Shown here in pieces: positions 52,314 through 62,931 of a stretch of DNA of 64,000 nt (positions are counted from its first letter, which is position 1; each line of letters begins with the position of its first letter). Below the pieces are notes generated by a model. It saw only the letters and a program-made list of their open reading frames with translations. It was not told the DNA's origin and ran no database searches. The stretch lies in the NCBI RefSeq assembly GCF_002307475.1, contig NZ_NTMH01000012.1:1-64000 (forward strand). The letters run 5' to 3'. The position numbers and the translations under genes are program-made. Source of the stretch: Pantoea allii (lineage in GTDB: Bacteria > Pseudomonadota > Gammaproteobacteria > Enterobacterales > Enterobacteriaceae).

Positions 52314-54674
52314 TCAAAAAAGCCCTAACTGCCCGGTAATGAGTGTAGCAAAGTCACCCTCGACGAAGGGCAGAATGCCTTCGGCTACGGGTTGCAGCTG
52401 TTTTGTGACGTAATGATCGTAGTCCAGCGGCGTGGTTCGGGCCTCCACGGGCTCAGGACCGCCGGTGGCAATCACATAGCGAATGCGGCCGCCGGTCTGG
52501 TATTGCAGCGGCCTGCCCAGTTTACGGTTCTGTTCATCAGCCAGGCGGGCGGCGCGAACGTGCGGCGGCACGTTTCGTTCATACTCGTTCAGCGGGCGGC
52601 GCAGGCGCTTTTTGTAAATCAGCTGATCGTCCAGCTCGCCCGCCAGTAATTGCGCCACCGTAGTGCGGACATACTCCTCCCAAGGCTGGCGATGAAATAT
52701 CCGGCTGTAAAGCGCCTGCTGAAACTGCTGCGCCAGCGGCGTCCAGTCGGTACGTACCGATTCCAGCCCTTTAAACACCATACGTTCACCTTCGGCCTCC
52801 CGAATTAAGCCGGCATAACGTTTCTTACTGCCCTGTTCGGCACCGCGAATGGTGGGCATCAGGAAGCGGCAAAAGTGATTTTCATACTCCAGCTCCAGTG
52901 CGCTGGTCAGGCCGTATTGCTGTTGCAGATGCGTGCGCCACCAGTGATTAACCTTCACCGCCAGCGAGCGGCCAATGGCTTCTGCATCGGCTTCACTGTG
53001 GGCGGATTTGAGCCAGACAAAAGTTGAGTCGGTATCGCCATAAATCACATCATAGCCTTCGGCTTCAATGAGTTCGCGGGTTTGCTGCATGATGGCGTGA
53101 CCGCGCAGGGTGATGGAGGAAGCCAGCCGTGGGTCAAAAAAGCGACAGGCGCTGGTGCCCAGCACGCCGTAAAACGCATTCATGATGATTTTCAGCGCTT
53201 GCGACAGCGGTTTATTACCCTGCTGTTTTGCGGTTTCACGTCCCTGCCAAATCTGTTCAACGATAGCCGGCAGGCAGTGCGTTGTGCGGGAGAAGCGTGC
53301 CTCGCGGAAACCGGTGACGGAGTCAGCGTCAGCAGGGTGCGCCAGGCCGTCAATCAGGCCGACGGGATCGATTAGAAAAGTGCGGATAATCGACGGGTAC
53401 AGGCTTTTATAATCCAGCACCAGCACCGAATCATACAGGCCGGGACGGGAATCCATTACGTAACCACCGGGGCTGGCCTCTGGTGCAACATCGCCAGGAT
53501 TAGGCGCAACAAAGCCGACCCGATGCATGCGGGGGATATACAGATGACTGAAGGCGGCGACGGAGCCGCCGTGGCGATCGACTGCCAGCCCGTTGACGGC
53601 TGCGCGCTCCAGCAAAAATGGCATAATCTCGGTTTTGTGGAAGATGCGCGTCACCAGCTCGCAGTCTTTCAGGTTATAGCGCGCCAGCGCCGGTTTATCG
53701 TTGGCAAAACGCCAGTTGATCTCTTCCATGCGCTGCCACGGATTATCAATGGCTTTGCCTTCACCAAGCAGCTGCTGCGAGACGGCCTCCAGACTAAAGG
53801 AGGGAAAGTCCCAGAAGGCGGATTTCAGCGCATCAATGCCATCGATAATCAGGCGTCCGCTGGCCTGGGCAAAAAAAACGCCGGGTTTAAAACCGTGTTC
53901 TCGCCACTCCAGCACGGCCTGCTGTCGGCCAAGACGCAATGGAATGCCGTAGCGGTCGGCGTGTTTTTGCAGCACACGCAGGTCAAACTGCACCACGTTC
54001 CAGCCGATGATCACATCCGGGTCGTTGTCGGCAAACCAGCGATTAAGCGCGTCCAGCAACTGCGGGCGGCTTTCAAGGTAGATGAGTTCGAAATCCAGTG
54101 CGCTGGCATCACCGTTAGGCGGCCCCAGCATGTAAACCTGGCGCTGACCGCAGCCCTCCAGGCCGATGCAGTAAAGCTCCCCGTGCTGAGTGGTTTCGAT
54201 ATCCAGCGATACCCACTTTAGCGGCGGGCGGTAATCAGGATGAGGTTTAAGACGAGCGTTAACCACCGAATCGCCCTGAATATCTCCATCGAACCACACG
54301 GGCGCGGTGATAAACCGTTCCATCAAGTAGCGCTCGGGGGGACGGATATCGGATTCATAGAGAGGAATACCGTTTTCACGCAGTTTTTTTTCAATCCACT
54401 GCAACTGACGGTGCTGGCGGCAGTAAAGGCCAAATACCGGACGGCGGCGAAAATCTTTTAACTGCAAAGGTTGGATGCGCAGCTGACGCTCGTCCTGCAA
54501 CAGCGATTCCACCTGGGCCTGATATTCAACGGGAATAAAGGTTACCGATTCCTGCGCGGGCAGCACGACGCGCTGAGCACCTGAATCGGTGGCCAGCCAG
54601 AGCGTAATTTCAGTGCCTTGCGGCGTATCGCGCCAGTGACGGCTGAGCAGAAACCCTGCGCGGGGCTTATTCAC
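52314..54674 (-). CDS. polB: DNA polymerase II
   Basis: Family B polymerase with 3'-5' exonuclease, used in DNA repair and restart after damage. The 786-residue product (E. coli 783) has exonuclease motifs VSLDIETT and GWNVVQFDL. Polymerase motifs are [14 protein letters not shown] (motif A), [12 protein letters not shown] (B) and YGDTDSTF (C). A LexA-like site lies about 50 bases upstream. The gene is divergent from yabI. Its E. coli neighbour araD is absent here. Confidence 0.98.
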   Translation of the reverse strand: MNKPRAGFLLSRHWRDTPQGTEITLWLATDSGAQRVVLPAQESVTFIPVEYQAQVESLLQDERQLRIQPLQLKDFRRRPVFGLYCRQHRQLQWIEKKLRENGIPLYESDIRPPERYLMERFITAPVWFDGDIQGDSVVNARLKPHPDYRPPLKWVSLDIETTQHGELYCIGLEGCGQRQVYMLGPPNGDASALDFELIYLESRPQLLDALNRWFADNDPDVIIGWNVVQFDLRVLQKHADRYGIPLRLGRQQAVLEWREHGFKPGVFFAQASGRLIIDGIDALKSAFWDFPSFSLEAVSQQLLGEGKAIDNPWQRMEEINWRFANDKPALARYNLKDCELVTRIFHKTEIMPFLLERAAVNGLAVDRHGGSVAAFSHLYIPRMHRVGFVAPNPGDVAPEASPGGYVMDSRPGLYDSVLVLDYKSLYPSIIRTFLIDPVGLIDGLAHPADADSVTGFREARFSRTTHCLPAIVEQIWQGRETAKQQGNKPLSQALKIIMNAFYGVLGTSACRFFDPRLASSITLRGHAIMQQTRELIEAEGYDVIYGDTDSTFVWLKSAHSEADAEAIGRSLAVKVNHWWRTHLQQQYGLTSALELEYENHFCRFLMPTIRGAEQGSKKRYAGLIREAEGERMVFKGLESVRTDWTPLAQQFQQALYSRIFHRQPWEEYVRTTVAQLLAGELDDQLIYKKRLRRPLNEYERNVPPHVRAARLADEQNRKLGRPLQYQTGGRIRYVIATGGPEPVEARTTPLDYDHYVTKQLQPVAEGILPFVEGDFATLITGQLGLF

Positions 54675-54724
54675 GTATTCTCCAGGCAGACAGCGAGTCG
54701 GAAGTGTAGGTTAAAAAGTATAAC

Positions 54725-54740
54725 ATGGATATTTATACAG
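54725..54740 (-). promoter_or_regulatory. LexA (SOS) box-like site upstream of polB
   Basis: On the minus strand CTGTATAAATATCCAT matches the LexA consensus CTGTATATATATACAG at 13 of 16 positions. The left half (CTGT) is intact and the right half (CCAT instead of ACAG) is degraded. polB is an SOS gene in E. coli. Confidence 0.5.
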
Positions 54741-54842
54741 TGTCTGCCGGTGCGTTTTGTCAATATTGACCTACAATTCTTGCCTTGACGCTGTGATGTC
54801 TGCTCTGGACAATCCAGCCTTCTGCTTTTTCTGAGGATTGAT

Positions 54843-55607
54843 ATGGAAGCCTGGGTTGAACACCTGATTACACAGTCGCTGGAGTGGGCGCTGTTTGCCG
54901 TGGCGCTGGTGACATTTCTGGAGTCATTAGCGTTCGTGGGGCTGTTACTCCCTGGAACCGTGATGATGGCAAGCCTGGGCGCGCTGGTCGGTAGTGGGCA
55001 GATAGGATTGTATCCGGCCTGGGCGGCGGGCTTCGTCGGCTGCCTGTTGGGCGACTGGGTATCTTATGGCATTGGCTGGAAATTTCAGGGGCCGCTCCAT
55101 CGCTGGAAATACCTGCAAAAGTACAAAGGGTTACTGGATAAGACCGAACATGCGCTGTATCAGCACAGCATGTTTACGATTCTGGTCGGGCGCTTTGTGG
55201 GACCAACCCGACCGTTAATCCCGCTGGTGGCGGGCATGCTGGAACTGCCGGTGCGTAAGTTTCTGCCCCCCAACCTGATCGGCTGCATTTTATGGCCACC
55301 GCTCTATTTATTGCCGGGTATTCTGGCAGGCGTCGCGATTGATGTACCGAAAGAAGCCAGGGGCGGTCATTTCATCTGGCTGTTATTGGGCGTTGCTATT
55401 CTGGTGTGGCTGGGATGCTGGCTGTGCTGGCGCTGGTGGCGCAGCGGTAAAACCCGCGACTGGGCGACGGCGTATTTGCCGCCGCAACGCCTGCGCTGGC
55501 TGGCACCGCTGAGTTTTGTCGTCGCCGTTGCAGCCTTTATCGGCATCCAGTTTCACCCGATGATGCCGATTTTCCGCCACCTTTTGTGGCAGGTCTTTAT
55601 TGGCTAA
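54843..55607 (+). CDS. yabI: DedA-family membrane protein YabI
   Basis: Inner-membrane protein of the DedA/VTT family, whose members move undecaprenyl phosphate or other lipids across membranes and support envelope integrity. The 254-residue product has about six hydrophobic segments. The family marks are [18 protein letters not shown], the [10 protein letters not shown] segment, and [20 protein letters not shown] (the conserved re-entrant arm with catalytic Arg residues). Its end overlaps the convergent thiQ by four bases. Confidence 0.94.
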   Translation: MEAWVEHLITQSLEWALFAVALVTFLESLAFVGLLLPGTVMMASLGALVGSGQIGLYPAWAAGFVGCLLGDWVSYGIGWKFQGPLHRWKYLQKYKGLLDKTEHALYQHSMFTILVGRFVGPTRPLIPLVAGMLELPVRKFLPPNLIGCILWPPLYLLPGILAGVAIDVPKEARGGHFIWLLLGVAILVWLGCWLCWRWWRSGKTRDWATAYLPPQRLRWLAPLSFVVAVAAFIGIQFHPMMPIFRHLLWQVFIG

Positions 55608-56305
55608 CGAAGCGGGATGCCGAGCACATCGGCTTCCCGTATTTCGCCTGATAACAGTCTGTCCGTCGCGCCATCCCAGTAAACCCGTCCGTCCACCACG
55701 ACAACACTGCGTGGCGCAATCTGCTGCGCATCTTCAAGGCTGTGCGACACCATCAGCAACGTAATCGCGCGGGTTTCGCAGACGGTACGCACCAGATGAA
55801 GCATCTCACCGCGCAGGGCCGGGTCAAGCGCCGAAAAAGGTTCATCCAGCAGCAGCAGCGGGCGATCGCGGAGTAAACAGCGCGCCAGCGCAACGCGCTG
55901 GCGTTGTCCACCCGAGAGCTGACCCGGCAGGCGCGTCAGCATATCGCTTAACCCCACCTGGTGGGCGATAGCCGCGACCTGCTGAAGTTGCACTGAATTA
56001 AGCTTCAATCCTGGATGTAAGCCCAGCCCCAGATTTTGTTCAACGTTAAGATGTGGAAACAGGTTGTTTTCCTGAAACAGCATCGACACCGGTCGCTGAG
56101 CGGGTACGCTGTGGGTGTGATCGACACCGTCGATCGTCAGACTGCCCTGGCTGACAGGCAGAAAGCCGGCTATCAGATTTAACAGCGTGCTTTTACCCGC
56201 GCCGCTGGGGCCGAGAATAGCCAGCCGTTCGCCGCGAACGGCGTTCAGAGAAAAACGCATCGGCAAATGCTGATACAGGTAAGTCAGATTATTCAGTGTC
56301 AGCAT
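55604..56305 (-). CDS. thiQ: Thiamine ABC transporter ATP-binding subunit
   Basis: ATPase of the ThiBPQ importer for thiamine and thiamine phosphates. The 233-residue product has Walker [14 protein letters not shown] (near residue 33), signature [14 protein letters not shown] and Walker [13 protein letters not shown]. It overlaps thiP by 17 bases and is the distal gene of the riboswitch-controlled thiBPQ operon. Confidence 0.96.
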   Translation of the reverse strand: MLTLNNLTYLYQHLPMRFSLNAVRGERLAILGPSGAGKSTLLNLIAGFLPVSQGSLTIDGVDHTHSVPAQRPVSMLFQENNLFPHLNVEQNLGLGLHPGLKLNSVQLQQVAAIAHQVGLSDMLTRLPGQLSGGQRQRVALARCLLRDRPLLLLDEPFSALDPALRGEMLHLVRTVCETRAITLLMVSHSLEDAQQIAPRSVVVVDGRVYWDGATDRLLSGEIREADVLGIPLR

Positions 56306-57899
56306 GGCGACCCGGTAATTTTTCCATCAGAGTGAACAGAGACAGGCAGAGTAACAGCAGTATCAGCGCAGTCACGGCCCCATCTGCGCCGCGATAGGAA
56401 CCTATCTGCTGATAAAGGTAGAACGGCAGCGTGCGGAAATCCGCGTTGCCAAACAGCGCGACAATGCCGAAGTCACCAATTGACAGGATGCAGGCAAATG
56501 CCAGCGCCTGCGCCAGTGGACGCTTTAGTGCTCGCCGTTCAATCAGCCACAGACGGTTCCAGCCGCTGATGCCCAGTGCGCCGCACAGGCGGGTGTAACG
56601 TTCAGCGATATCTCGCATGGGGTTTTCCAGCACTTTCAGCGCGTAGGGAATGGCGATTAACGCATTGGCAAAAATGACCACGCCATCCGGGGCGTCGGGC
56701 AAACCGACCGTCGCGTTCAGCAGCAGGAAAAAGCCGGTTGCCAGTACAATACCGGGCATCGCCAGAATCAACATACCGCTGCTGTCCATGGCTTGTGCGG
56801 CGACATTACGCTGCCGCAGGCGCAGCTCCCGGCTGCTCCACAGCAACATCGTGGTCAGCACCACACATAACAGCCCGGCACCGAGCGCGATCCGCAACGA
56901 GGTCAGGGTGGCCTGCCACAGGGCCGGTTGCTGTAACGCGCCCTGAATCCCGCCCTCCAGACCATTCACAATCACCGCCAGCAGCGGAGGCAGCAGCAGC
57001 AGCAGCGCGAAAACAATCATCACGGCGTCACTGACGCGTGACAGCGTGGAGTCCTGAGGATCGCGCCAGCCCTGCAGCTGTGGACTGCCAGCCGGAATGG
57101 CTTTACTGAAGCGTTGGCTGAGGAGCACCAGCATCAGGCAACAGCAGAGCTGAATAAGCGCCAGCAATGCAGCCCGGCCAGGATCGTAGTCATAACTTAA
57201 CGCCTGGAAGATGGCCAGTTCGACAGTGGTTGCCTGGGGGCCACCGCCCAACGAGAGTACGGTGGCAAAACTGGCAAAGCAGAGCATGAAGATCAGTGCG
57301 CCCGTGGGCAGCAGCTGGCGGCGCAGCCAGGGCCACTCAAGCAGCCGGAACTGATGCCAGCCACGTATGTTCAACTGGGCAGCCAGCTGCCGCTGTTCGG
57401 CAGGAATGCTTTCCAGTGACTGAAGCATCAGGCGCGTAGCCAACGGCAGATTAAAAAATACGTGCGCCAGTAAAATGCCCTGCAGCCCGTAAGGTGAGAA
57501 GTGATAGTCCACACCAAGCCATGCGCAAAGCTGTGCCAGCCAGCCCACCCGACCATAAACGGTAAGCAGGCCAAACACCGCGACCAGCACGGGCAGTACC
57601 AGGGTCATAGCGCACAGGCGCAGCAACCACTGGCGGCCAGGAAAGCGGCGTCGATAAAGGGCGCGGGATAGCGGAATGGCCGGAAGCAGAGAGAGCAGGG
57701 CAGAGAGCAGGGCCTGACCCAATGAAAAGACCATCACATGGTGCAGATAATCATCCTGCAGTACCTTCAGCCAGTCGGTCGCCGGTGCCGCCATCCACAA
57801 TGACGCAAATGCCAACAGCGCCACGCTGCAAAGCAGTAGCGTGGCGAGGGAACCCGGAATCAGCCAGCACGGAATTAATGGCTGACGGCGCGTTGCCAT
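56289..57899 (-). CDS. thiP: Thiamine ABC transporter permease
   Basis: Inner-membrane permease of ThiBPQ. The 536-residue product (as in E. coli) consists of two homologous binding-protein-dependent permease halves, with about 12 hydrophobic segments. EAA-like loops occur in each half: [20 protein letters not shown] in the first and [20 protein letters not shown] in the second. It overlaps thiB by 25 bases and thiQ by 17 bases. Confidence 0.96.
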   Translation of the reverse strand: MATRRQPLIPCWLIPGSLATLLLCSVALLAFASLWMAAPATDWLKVLQDDYLHHVMVFSLGQALLSALLSLLPAIPLSRALYRRRFPGRQWLLRLCAMTLVLPVLVAVFGLLTVYGRVGWLAQLCAWLGVDYHFSPYGLQGILLAHVFFNLPLATRLMLQSLESIPAEQRQLAAQLNIRGWHQFRLLEWPWLRRQLLPTGALIFMLCFASFATVLSLGGGPQATTVELAIFQALSYDYDPGRAALLALIQLCCCLMLVLLSQRFSKAIPAGSPQLQGWRDPQDSTLSRVSDAVMIVFALLLLLPPLLAVIVNGLEGGIQGALQQPALWQATLTSLRIALGAGLLCVVLTTMLLWSSRELRLRQRNVAAQAMDSSGMLILAMPGIVLATGFFLLLNATVGLPDAPDGVVIFANALIAIPYALKVLENPMRDIAERYTRLCGALGISGWNRLWLIERRALKRPLAQALAFACILSIGDFGIVALFGNADFRTLPFYLYQQIGSYRGADGAVTALILLLLCLSLFTLMEKLPGRHADTE

Positions 57900-58861
57900 T
57901 GGCTAACCCATTGCGAACGGTGGCTGGCGACCTCTTCGGGCGAGAACTGTAATGCGGTTTTTGGCACGCTGAGAGAGGCAAAGCCAGCAGGCAGGTCGGT
58001 TTTGATCACGGGATACATCCAGTTGCCGGTCGGAATGGTGTTCTGGAAAGCAGGCGTCACCATAAATTGCATAAACTGCTGCGCCAGTTTTGGCTGTTTA
58101 CTGTTGGCCAGTCTGGCCGCCACTTCTACCTGCAGATAATGGCCTTCGGCAAACGGCGCAGCGGCATAGTTATCTTTTTTCTCTTTGATGATGTGGTAAG
58201 CCGGCGATGTGGTATAGCTCAGCACCAGATCGCTTTCGCCTTTCAGGAACAGACCATAGGCTTCACTCCAGCCCTTGGTGACCGTGACGGTTTTTTTCGC
58301 CAGCTTTTGCCAGGCTTCAGGGGCCTTATCGCCATAGACTTTTTGCATCCAGAGTAACAAGCCAAGGCCGGGCGTGCTGGTGCGCGGATCTTCATAAATC
58401 ACGCGCCACTTCTCCGGGCTTTCCACCAGTTCTTTCAGGCTTGTAGGGGGATTCTTCAGGGTGTTTTTGTTATAGACGAACGCAAAGTAACCGTAATCGA
58501 AGGGCACAAAAGTGGTGTCTTTCCAGCCGTCTGGCAACTGCAGTTTGCTGGTATCCACGTCGCTTTTGGCGAAAAGGCCGGTTTGTGCCGCCGCCTGCAC
58601 GAGATTGTTGTCCAGGCCTAATACCACATCGGCCTTGCTGTTTTTGCCTTCCATGCGCACGCGGTTCAGCAGGGATACCCCGTCTTCCAGGGCAACAAAT
58701 TTCAGTTCGCAATCGCACTGGGCTTCAAACGCTTTTTTTACAGCCGGGCCGGGGCCCCAGTCAGCGGAAAAGGAGTCGTAGGTGTAAACCGTCAGGACAG
58801 GTTTGGCGGCGAATACCGGGGTAGAAAGTAACAGCAGCACGGGCAGGACGTTTTTTAACAC
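57875..58861 (-). CDS. thiB: Thiamine ABC transporter substrate-binding protein
   Basis: Periplasmic protein that delivers thiamine, TMP and TPP to ThiPQ (TbpA). It starts at GTG 58861 with AGGAG at good spacing; 328 residues (E. coli 327). A signal peptide ends at TPVFA-AKPVLTVYTYDSF. The periplasmic type II binding fold follows, with CDCELKFVALEDGVSLLNRV and SDLVLSYTTSPAYH. A TPP riboswitch lies about 60 bases upstream. Confidence 0.97.
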   Translation of the reverse strand: MLKNVLPVLLLLSTPVFAAKPVLTVYTYDSFSADWGPGPAVKKAFEAQCDCELKFVALEDGVSLLNRVRMEGKNSKADVVLGLDNNLVQAAAQTGLFAKSDVDTSKLQLPDGWKDTTFVPFDYGYFAFVYNKNTLKNPPTSLKELVESPEKWRVIYEDPRTSTPGLGLLLWMQKVYGDKAPEAWQKLAKKTVTVTKGWSEAYGLFLKGESDLVLSYTTSPAYHIIKEKKDNYAAAPFAEGHYLQVEVAARLANSKQPKLAQQFMQFMVTPAFQNTIPTGNWMYPVIKTDLPAGFASLSVPKTALQFSPEEVASHRSQWVSQWQRAVSH

Positions 58862-58921
58862 TTTGCGCTCCTAATGGCGGCAGGGTTGAGTCGCAAAGGA
58901 TCTGAGCAAAGTAGCCTCTCA

Positions 58922-59002
58922 AATCCCTACGTCGGTATTAACCGATTCAGGTTCGACGGGTATTTCTCAGCGCTCTGACACTGTGGAAAGAGGCACCCCG
59001 TT
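58922..59002 (-). promoter_or_regulatory. TPP riboswitch (THI element)
   Basis: On the minus strand the element reads ACGGGGTGCC, then GCGCTGAGAAATACCC, GAACCTGA, TTAATACCGACGTAGGGA. These are the conserved TPP-binding helices. It sits directly upstream of thiB and would shut off thiBPQ when TPP is plentiful. Confidence 0.95.
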
Positions 59003-59045
59003 GAGAACGTGACATTCTAGTCATTTAACGGTCAGGGGGGAAGGC

Positions 59046-60707
59046 TCACAGCGTGGGCGGGGCAAACCAGGCGGATTTAAAATCAAACCAGCCCAGCGTA
59101 TTCATTCGGACGCCGCGCATGCTTCGCTGGCCCTCCAGCAGTAGCCAGTGGTGAAACAACGGATGGAGCCAGTTATTCTCAACCAGGTGTTTACCCCATT
59201 CGGCAAGGGGAAGCGTTTTTCCCCGCCAGCGCGCGGCATCCTGCTGCCAGTTAACCGGCAGGCAGTGCTGCATTAACGGCGTTTCGTATAACAACGCAAA
59301 CAGTGAATACTCAAGTGGCAGAGTAAAATTGACGCTGCCCAGCCAGATATCGCTTTCACCCTCGCCCTGATGCCAGCTCTCGTAACTGACCTCTCGGGTT
59401 TCCAAAGCAACGCCATGTTCTGCCAGCAGTGGACGCAGGGCATCCGTAATGCTGACATGCTCAATATGCTGATTATACCAGGTCAGCGTCAGCGTCGTGA
59501 GGCCGGCAGGTTTTTCCACCGGGGTCAGATCGCGGCGATGGTGCCAGCGGGGCAGCAGGCCGTAAGCCGGGAACCAGTAGCGCTGATAACCCATGCCCGC
59601 CTTATTAAGGAGTGCAATCGGATTAAGCAGGTAGCTTACCCAGCGCCGGATGTCCCGATCGGCAGCTTTTTCTGAACGCTGATCGAACAGTAAATAGTAG
59701 CAACCCTCTTCGAGGCGGCTCTCTTCCTGTTTCTCATCGGCATTTTCGCCCTGCAGACGAACGCCGGCATACACCAGCTCGTCGCTGATCTCGGGCAGGA
59801 CCCAAACCGACACGTCATCGATCAACGCGCGATAGCCAAAATAATCATCAAACGCTTCGATCTTCAGCTGGCTTTGCTGATTGCGTATCACCCGATAGGG
59901 GCCAGTTCCCACAGGCTGGCGGGCAAAATCGCGGATTTCAGGCCATTCACGCGGCAGAATCATGGCGCTGACGCTACCCAGTAGCCAGGGCAGCCAGCTG
60001 TCGGGCTGGTCTAAATAAATATCCAGCGTCCAGGGAGCAGGGGAATCGATCCGGTGGATATGGGAAAACAGAGGATGCTGGCGCTGACGTTCAAGACTGG
60101 CGATAACGTCGGCCATGTCCAGTTCCCGGCCATGGTGAAAACGGATGGCCGGCCGTATATAGAAGCGCCAGTGACGATCCGAGCTCTGCTGCCAGTGATG
60201 GGCGATATCGGCTTCGATTTCCCCCTTTTCCTCATTTATACGGGTCAGGCCGCTAAAGATCTGGCGGGCAATATGGGTTTCGGAACGGCGCAGTGGCGAT
60301 CCGGGCAACAGATTGAGCAGAGGACGGTAGTAAAGGACGCGCAAAATATGTTTGCCCTGGCGAAAACTGCGCCCCAGGTGCGCGCTAATCATCTGCCTGA
60401 CCTGGTTTTTATCCCCCACCAGTTGAACTAACTGATCGATACGATCCTGCTCTAGCAGGTCTTCGGCTCGCTGCTGCTGCAGTGCCAGCCCGGTATAGCA
60501 GAAGGTGAGCAGGGAGCGTTTTCCCCGTCCGGCTTCGGCCTGCCAGGTCAGCCAGCCAGCCTCCTGCATTCTGTTTAGCAGGTTTCGCATATGGCGACGC
60601 GAACAGTGCAGCAAATCAGCCAGTTCGCCCAGGGTTGTTTCCTGCGATTGCCCCTGGCAACTTTGCCACAGACGAATGAACTGCTGCTTCAGACGTGATG
60701 AAGACAT
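59046..60707 (-). CDS. sgrR: Transcriptional regulator SgrR
   Basis: Activator of sgrS under sugar-phosphate stress in E. coli. The 553-residue product (E. coli 551) has an N-terminal winged-helix domain (about 1-110; [17 protein letters not shown]). A large C-terminal solute-binding-like domain follows (about 160-500; [21 protein letters not shown]), thought to sense a small molecule. ATG at 60707 precedes a divergent region with a candidate SgrS sRNA. Confidence 0.96.
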   Translation of the reverse strand: MSSSRLKQQFIRLWQSCQGQSQETTLGELADLLHCSRRHMRNLLNRMQEAGWLTWQAEAGRGKRSLLTFCYTGLALQQQRAEDLLEQDRIDQLVQLVGDKNQVRQMISAHLGRSFRQGKHILRVLYYRPLLNLLPGSPLRRSETHIARQIFSGLTRINEEKGEIEADIAHHWQQSSDRHWRFYIRPAIRFHHGRELDMADVIASLERQRQHPLFSHIHRIDSPAPWTLDIYLDQPDSWLPWLLGSVSAMILPREWPEIRDFARQPVGTGPYRVIRNQQSQLKIEAFDDYFGYRALIDDVSVWVLPEISDELVYAGVRLQGENADEKQEESRLEEGCYYLLFDQRSEKAADRDIRRWVSYLLNPIALLNKAGMGYQRYWFPAYGLLPRWHHRRDLTPVEKPAGLTTLTLTWYNQHIEHVSITDALRPLLAEHGVALETREVSYESWHQGEGESDIWLGSVNFTLPLEYSLFALLYETPLMQHCLPVNWQQDAARWRGKTLPLAEWGKHLVENNWLHPLFHHWLLLEGQRSMRGVRMNTLGWFDFKSAWFAPPTL

Positions 60708-60779
60708 AAAAGAGGAACTCCCTGAGAAACGTGCTCTGTTTTTCTTACCTCATTTTAGAGGCAAGCTTTCCTGTAATGG

Positions 60780-60896
60780 AAGAGCGGGAGGCATTCAGTC
60801 ATGAATGGCGCTCTGACATGGACTGGCAGCGATGTCTGTCCCTTCTGAGTCGTGTGTTACCATTTCGCCAGCAGCGTTTATTCTGCTGGCTTTTTT
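60780..60896 (+). ncRNA. sgrS: Candidate SgrS-like sRNA
   Basis: This region lies divergent from sgrR, where E. coli has sgrS. It ends in an intrinsic terminator (GCCAGCAG 60867-60874 / CTGCTGGC 60883-60890, then six T). The E. coli SgrS terminator also contains CGCCAGCAG and CTGCTGG. Just upstream, CTGAGTCGTGTGTTACC keeps the CTGAGT that in E. coli pairs with ptsG mRNA at its ribosome-binding site. TGTAAT at 60772-60777 may be the -10. The 5' end is a guess; the RNA would be about 115 bases, half the E. coli size, with no SgrT-like ORF. Confidence 0.5.
60867..60896 (+). terminator. Intrinsic terminator of the candidate SgrS
   Basis: 8-base stem GCCAGCAG / CTGCTGGC with an 8-base loop and six T residues. 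It ends four bases before the convergent GNAT gene's stop. Confidence 0.92.
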
Positions 60897-60899
60897 CGC

Positions 60900-61400
60900 T
60901 TAGGGTAACGGTTCTTTGCCGGAGACGGGCGTCAGCACCTTATTCATATTGATGCCCGTCACCTGAAAACCGGCGGTGTCGTAAAGCTGACGTGCAGAGG
61001 GATTATCTGCCGCGACGCGCAGCCTGATTTGCGTGAAACCCTGCTCAATGAGCCGCTTTTCTAACGCCGCCATGGACGCCCGGCCGAGGCCTTGTCCGCG
61101 GAAGGCCGGGAACAGGTAAAAGTCATTGATAAAGACGGATCCAAACGCCAGGTCCGGTTTGTACCACAGGTAACCGACAGGTTGTGCGTTATCCTTACTG
61201 GTGTCAGTGATAGACAAAATAACGTGCCCGGTCGTTTTTTCGCCGTCAGGGAAGCTGGACAGGATAGTCTGACGAGCCTGTCGCAGCGCATCCTCTTGTG
61301 AAATGCGGTCATTGCTGACTATCTCTGCGGCATAATCAGCAATGAAATAATCTGTAAACGCAGTGAATTCGTCAGCGGTTAGCGGCCTGAAAGTAATCAT
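60900..61400 (-). CDS. GNAT-family N-acetyltransferase
   Basis: A 166-residue predicted acetyl-CoA-dependent acetyltransferase. The acetyl-CoA pyrophosphate-binding loop is FRGQGLGRASMAAL, preceded by the beta-4 strand VFINDFYLFPAFRG. The C-terminal motif ADNPSARQLYDTAGFQVTG is typical of the family. The acceptor cannot be told from sequence. In E. coli sgrS and setA are adjacent; this gene separates them here. Confidence 0.9.
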   Translation of the reverse strand: MITFRPLTADEFTAFTDYFIADYAAEIVSNDRISQEDALRQARQTILSSFPDGEKTTGHVILSITDTSKDNAQPVGYLWYKPDLAFGSVFINDFYLFPAFRGQGLGRASMAALEKRLIEQGFTQIRLRVAADNPSARQLYDTAGFQVTGINMNKVLTPVSGKEPLP

Positions 61401-61709
61401 GTCTCGTTCTCGTGGTGAAGGTGGCAGTCATAAAACAGTGTACTGGCGATGAAACGCGAGGCAATTTTGTTGATGATTACCTACTAAAAACCTTATCCGG
61501 GCAGCCTGAGCCGCGCCACCAGGTACGAAAGGTTTCGCAGGCAGAAGGCCATAAGAAAGCGGCAACACGCGCGGTATAACCTGACATGCAGTAGGCTATG
61601 AGCATCATCCGTTTGTTATTTTACGTTGAGTATAATCAGGCAAAATGAAGGGCTGACGCCCATCAGTCATGCAACCTGTTTATCACTTTCATCCTGTAAG
61701 GGACCTGGC

Positions 61710-62888
61710 ATGAAATCGTTGTTCACGCTCTTCAAGCGCTTTAATCCTGTCTTTTTTGCCTTTATGGTAACCGCTTTTATCCTCGGTATTGCCGGTGCTT
61801 TGCAGGCACCCACGCTAAGCCTGTTTTTATCACGGGAAGTGCAGGTGCCGCCGCTGTGGGTAGGACTGTTTTTTACCATCAATGCCATTGCAGGCATTGT
61901 GGTGAGCATGATGATCGCAAAGCGCTCCGACAGCGTCGGCGATCGACGTAATATCATTTTACTGTGCTGCATCCTTGCCCTGGCAAACGCCATACTGTTC
62001 GCGTTTACCCGCCATTATCTGACGCTGATAACCTTAGGTGTGCTGCTCTCATCGCTGGCGAATGTCGCCATGCCACAGCTCTTTGCGCTGGCGCGAGAAT
62101 ATGCCGACAGTGCTTCGCGCGAAGTGGTGATGTTCAGCTCCATTATGCGTGCGCAGGTGTCGCTGGCATGGGTGATTGGGCCACCTTTGTCGTTTGCGCT
62201 GGCGCTGAATTTTGGTTTCGTGACGCTGTTCAGTGTGGCGGCCGGGCTGTTTTTTATCTGTTTTCTGCTGGTCTGGTTCACGTTGCCCTCGGTGCCGCGC
62301 ACCGCTTCCCTGATGCAGTCGGGCGGTATTCCTCTGAGCGGCTGGCGTATTCGTGACGTGCGCGTCCTGTTTGCTGCATCGACCCTGATGTGGACCTGCA
62401 ACACCATGTACATCATCGACATGCCGTTGTGGATCAGCAATGATTTAGGCTTGCCCGAAAACCTTGCCGGTCTCTTAATGGGCACGGCCGCCGGGCTGGA
62501 AATCCCGGTCATGATCCTGGCGGGCTTCTATGCCAAACGCTGGGGCAAACGCAATATGATGGTGGCAGCGGTTGCCTCAGCCGTGGTGTTTTACAGCGGA
62601 CTGATTCTGTTTCACAGCCATCTGGCATTGCTGATCCTGCAGGTGTTTAACGCCCTGTTTATCGGCGTAGTCGCGGGCATCGGGATGTTGTGGTTTCAGG
62701 ATCTGATGCCCGGACGGGCTGGGGCGGCCACAACCCTGTTTACCAACAGCATTTCGACCGGCATTATCCTGGCGGGGTTATTTCAGGGCATGCTGGTTGA
62801 ACATTTTGGTCACGGCAGCGTGTACTGGGTAATTGCCGCGATTGCTGTGCTGACGCTGGTGATGATCAGAAAAGTTAAAGACATTTAA
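61710..62888 (+). CDS. setA: Sugar efflux transporter SetA
   Basis: MFS exporter of lactose, glucose and related glycosides; in E. coli it helps relieve sugar-phosphate stress with SgrS. ATG at 61710 (MKSLFTLFKRF) follows AAGGGA and gives 392 residues, the same as E. coli; the frame is open to 61626 without homology. Twelve hydrophobic segments are seen. Conserved blocks are GIAGALQAPTLSLFLSREVQ, AMPQLFALAREYADSASREV and STLMWTCNTMYIIDMPLWIS. Confidence 0.95.
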   Translation: MKSLFTLFKRFNPVFFAFMVTAFILGIAGALQAPTLSLFLSREVQVPPLWVGLFFTINAIAGIVVSMMIAKRSDSVGDRRNIILLCCILALANAILFAFTRHYLTLITLGVLLSSLANVAMPQLFALAREYADSASREVVMFSSIMRAQVSLAWVIGPPLSFALALNFGFVTLFSVAAGLFFICFLLVWFTLPSVPRTASLMQSGGIPLSGWRIRDVRVLFAASTLMWTCNTMYIIDMPLWISNDLGLPENLAGLLMGTAAGLEIPVMILAGFYAKRWGKRNMMVAAVASAVVFYSGLILFHSHLALLILQVFNALFIGVVAGIGMLWFQDLMPGRAGAATTLFTNSISTGIILAGLFQGMLVEHFGHGSVYWVIAAIAVLTLVMIRKVKDI

Positions 62889-62894
62889 TACGCG

Positions 62895-62926
62895 CGTTCC
62901 CCCGGAATAACAGTGCCGGGGGAACG
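62895..62926. terminator. Hairpin between setA and the convergent MFS gene
   Basis: Perfect 11-base inverted repeat (CGTTCCCCCGG / CCGGGGGAACG) with a 10-base loop, 6 bases after the setA stop and 5 bases before the next gene's stop. No T-tract beyond GTACTTT. Confidence 0.65.
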
Positions 62927-62931
62927 GTACT

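Noticed and set aside
60777-60952. The frame starting at 60777 as SgrT
   Set aside because: It reads through the sRNA terminator into the GNAT gene and does not resemble E. coli SgrT.
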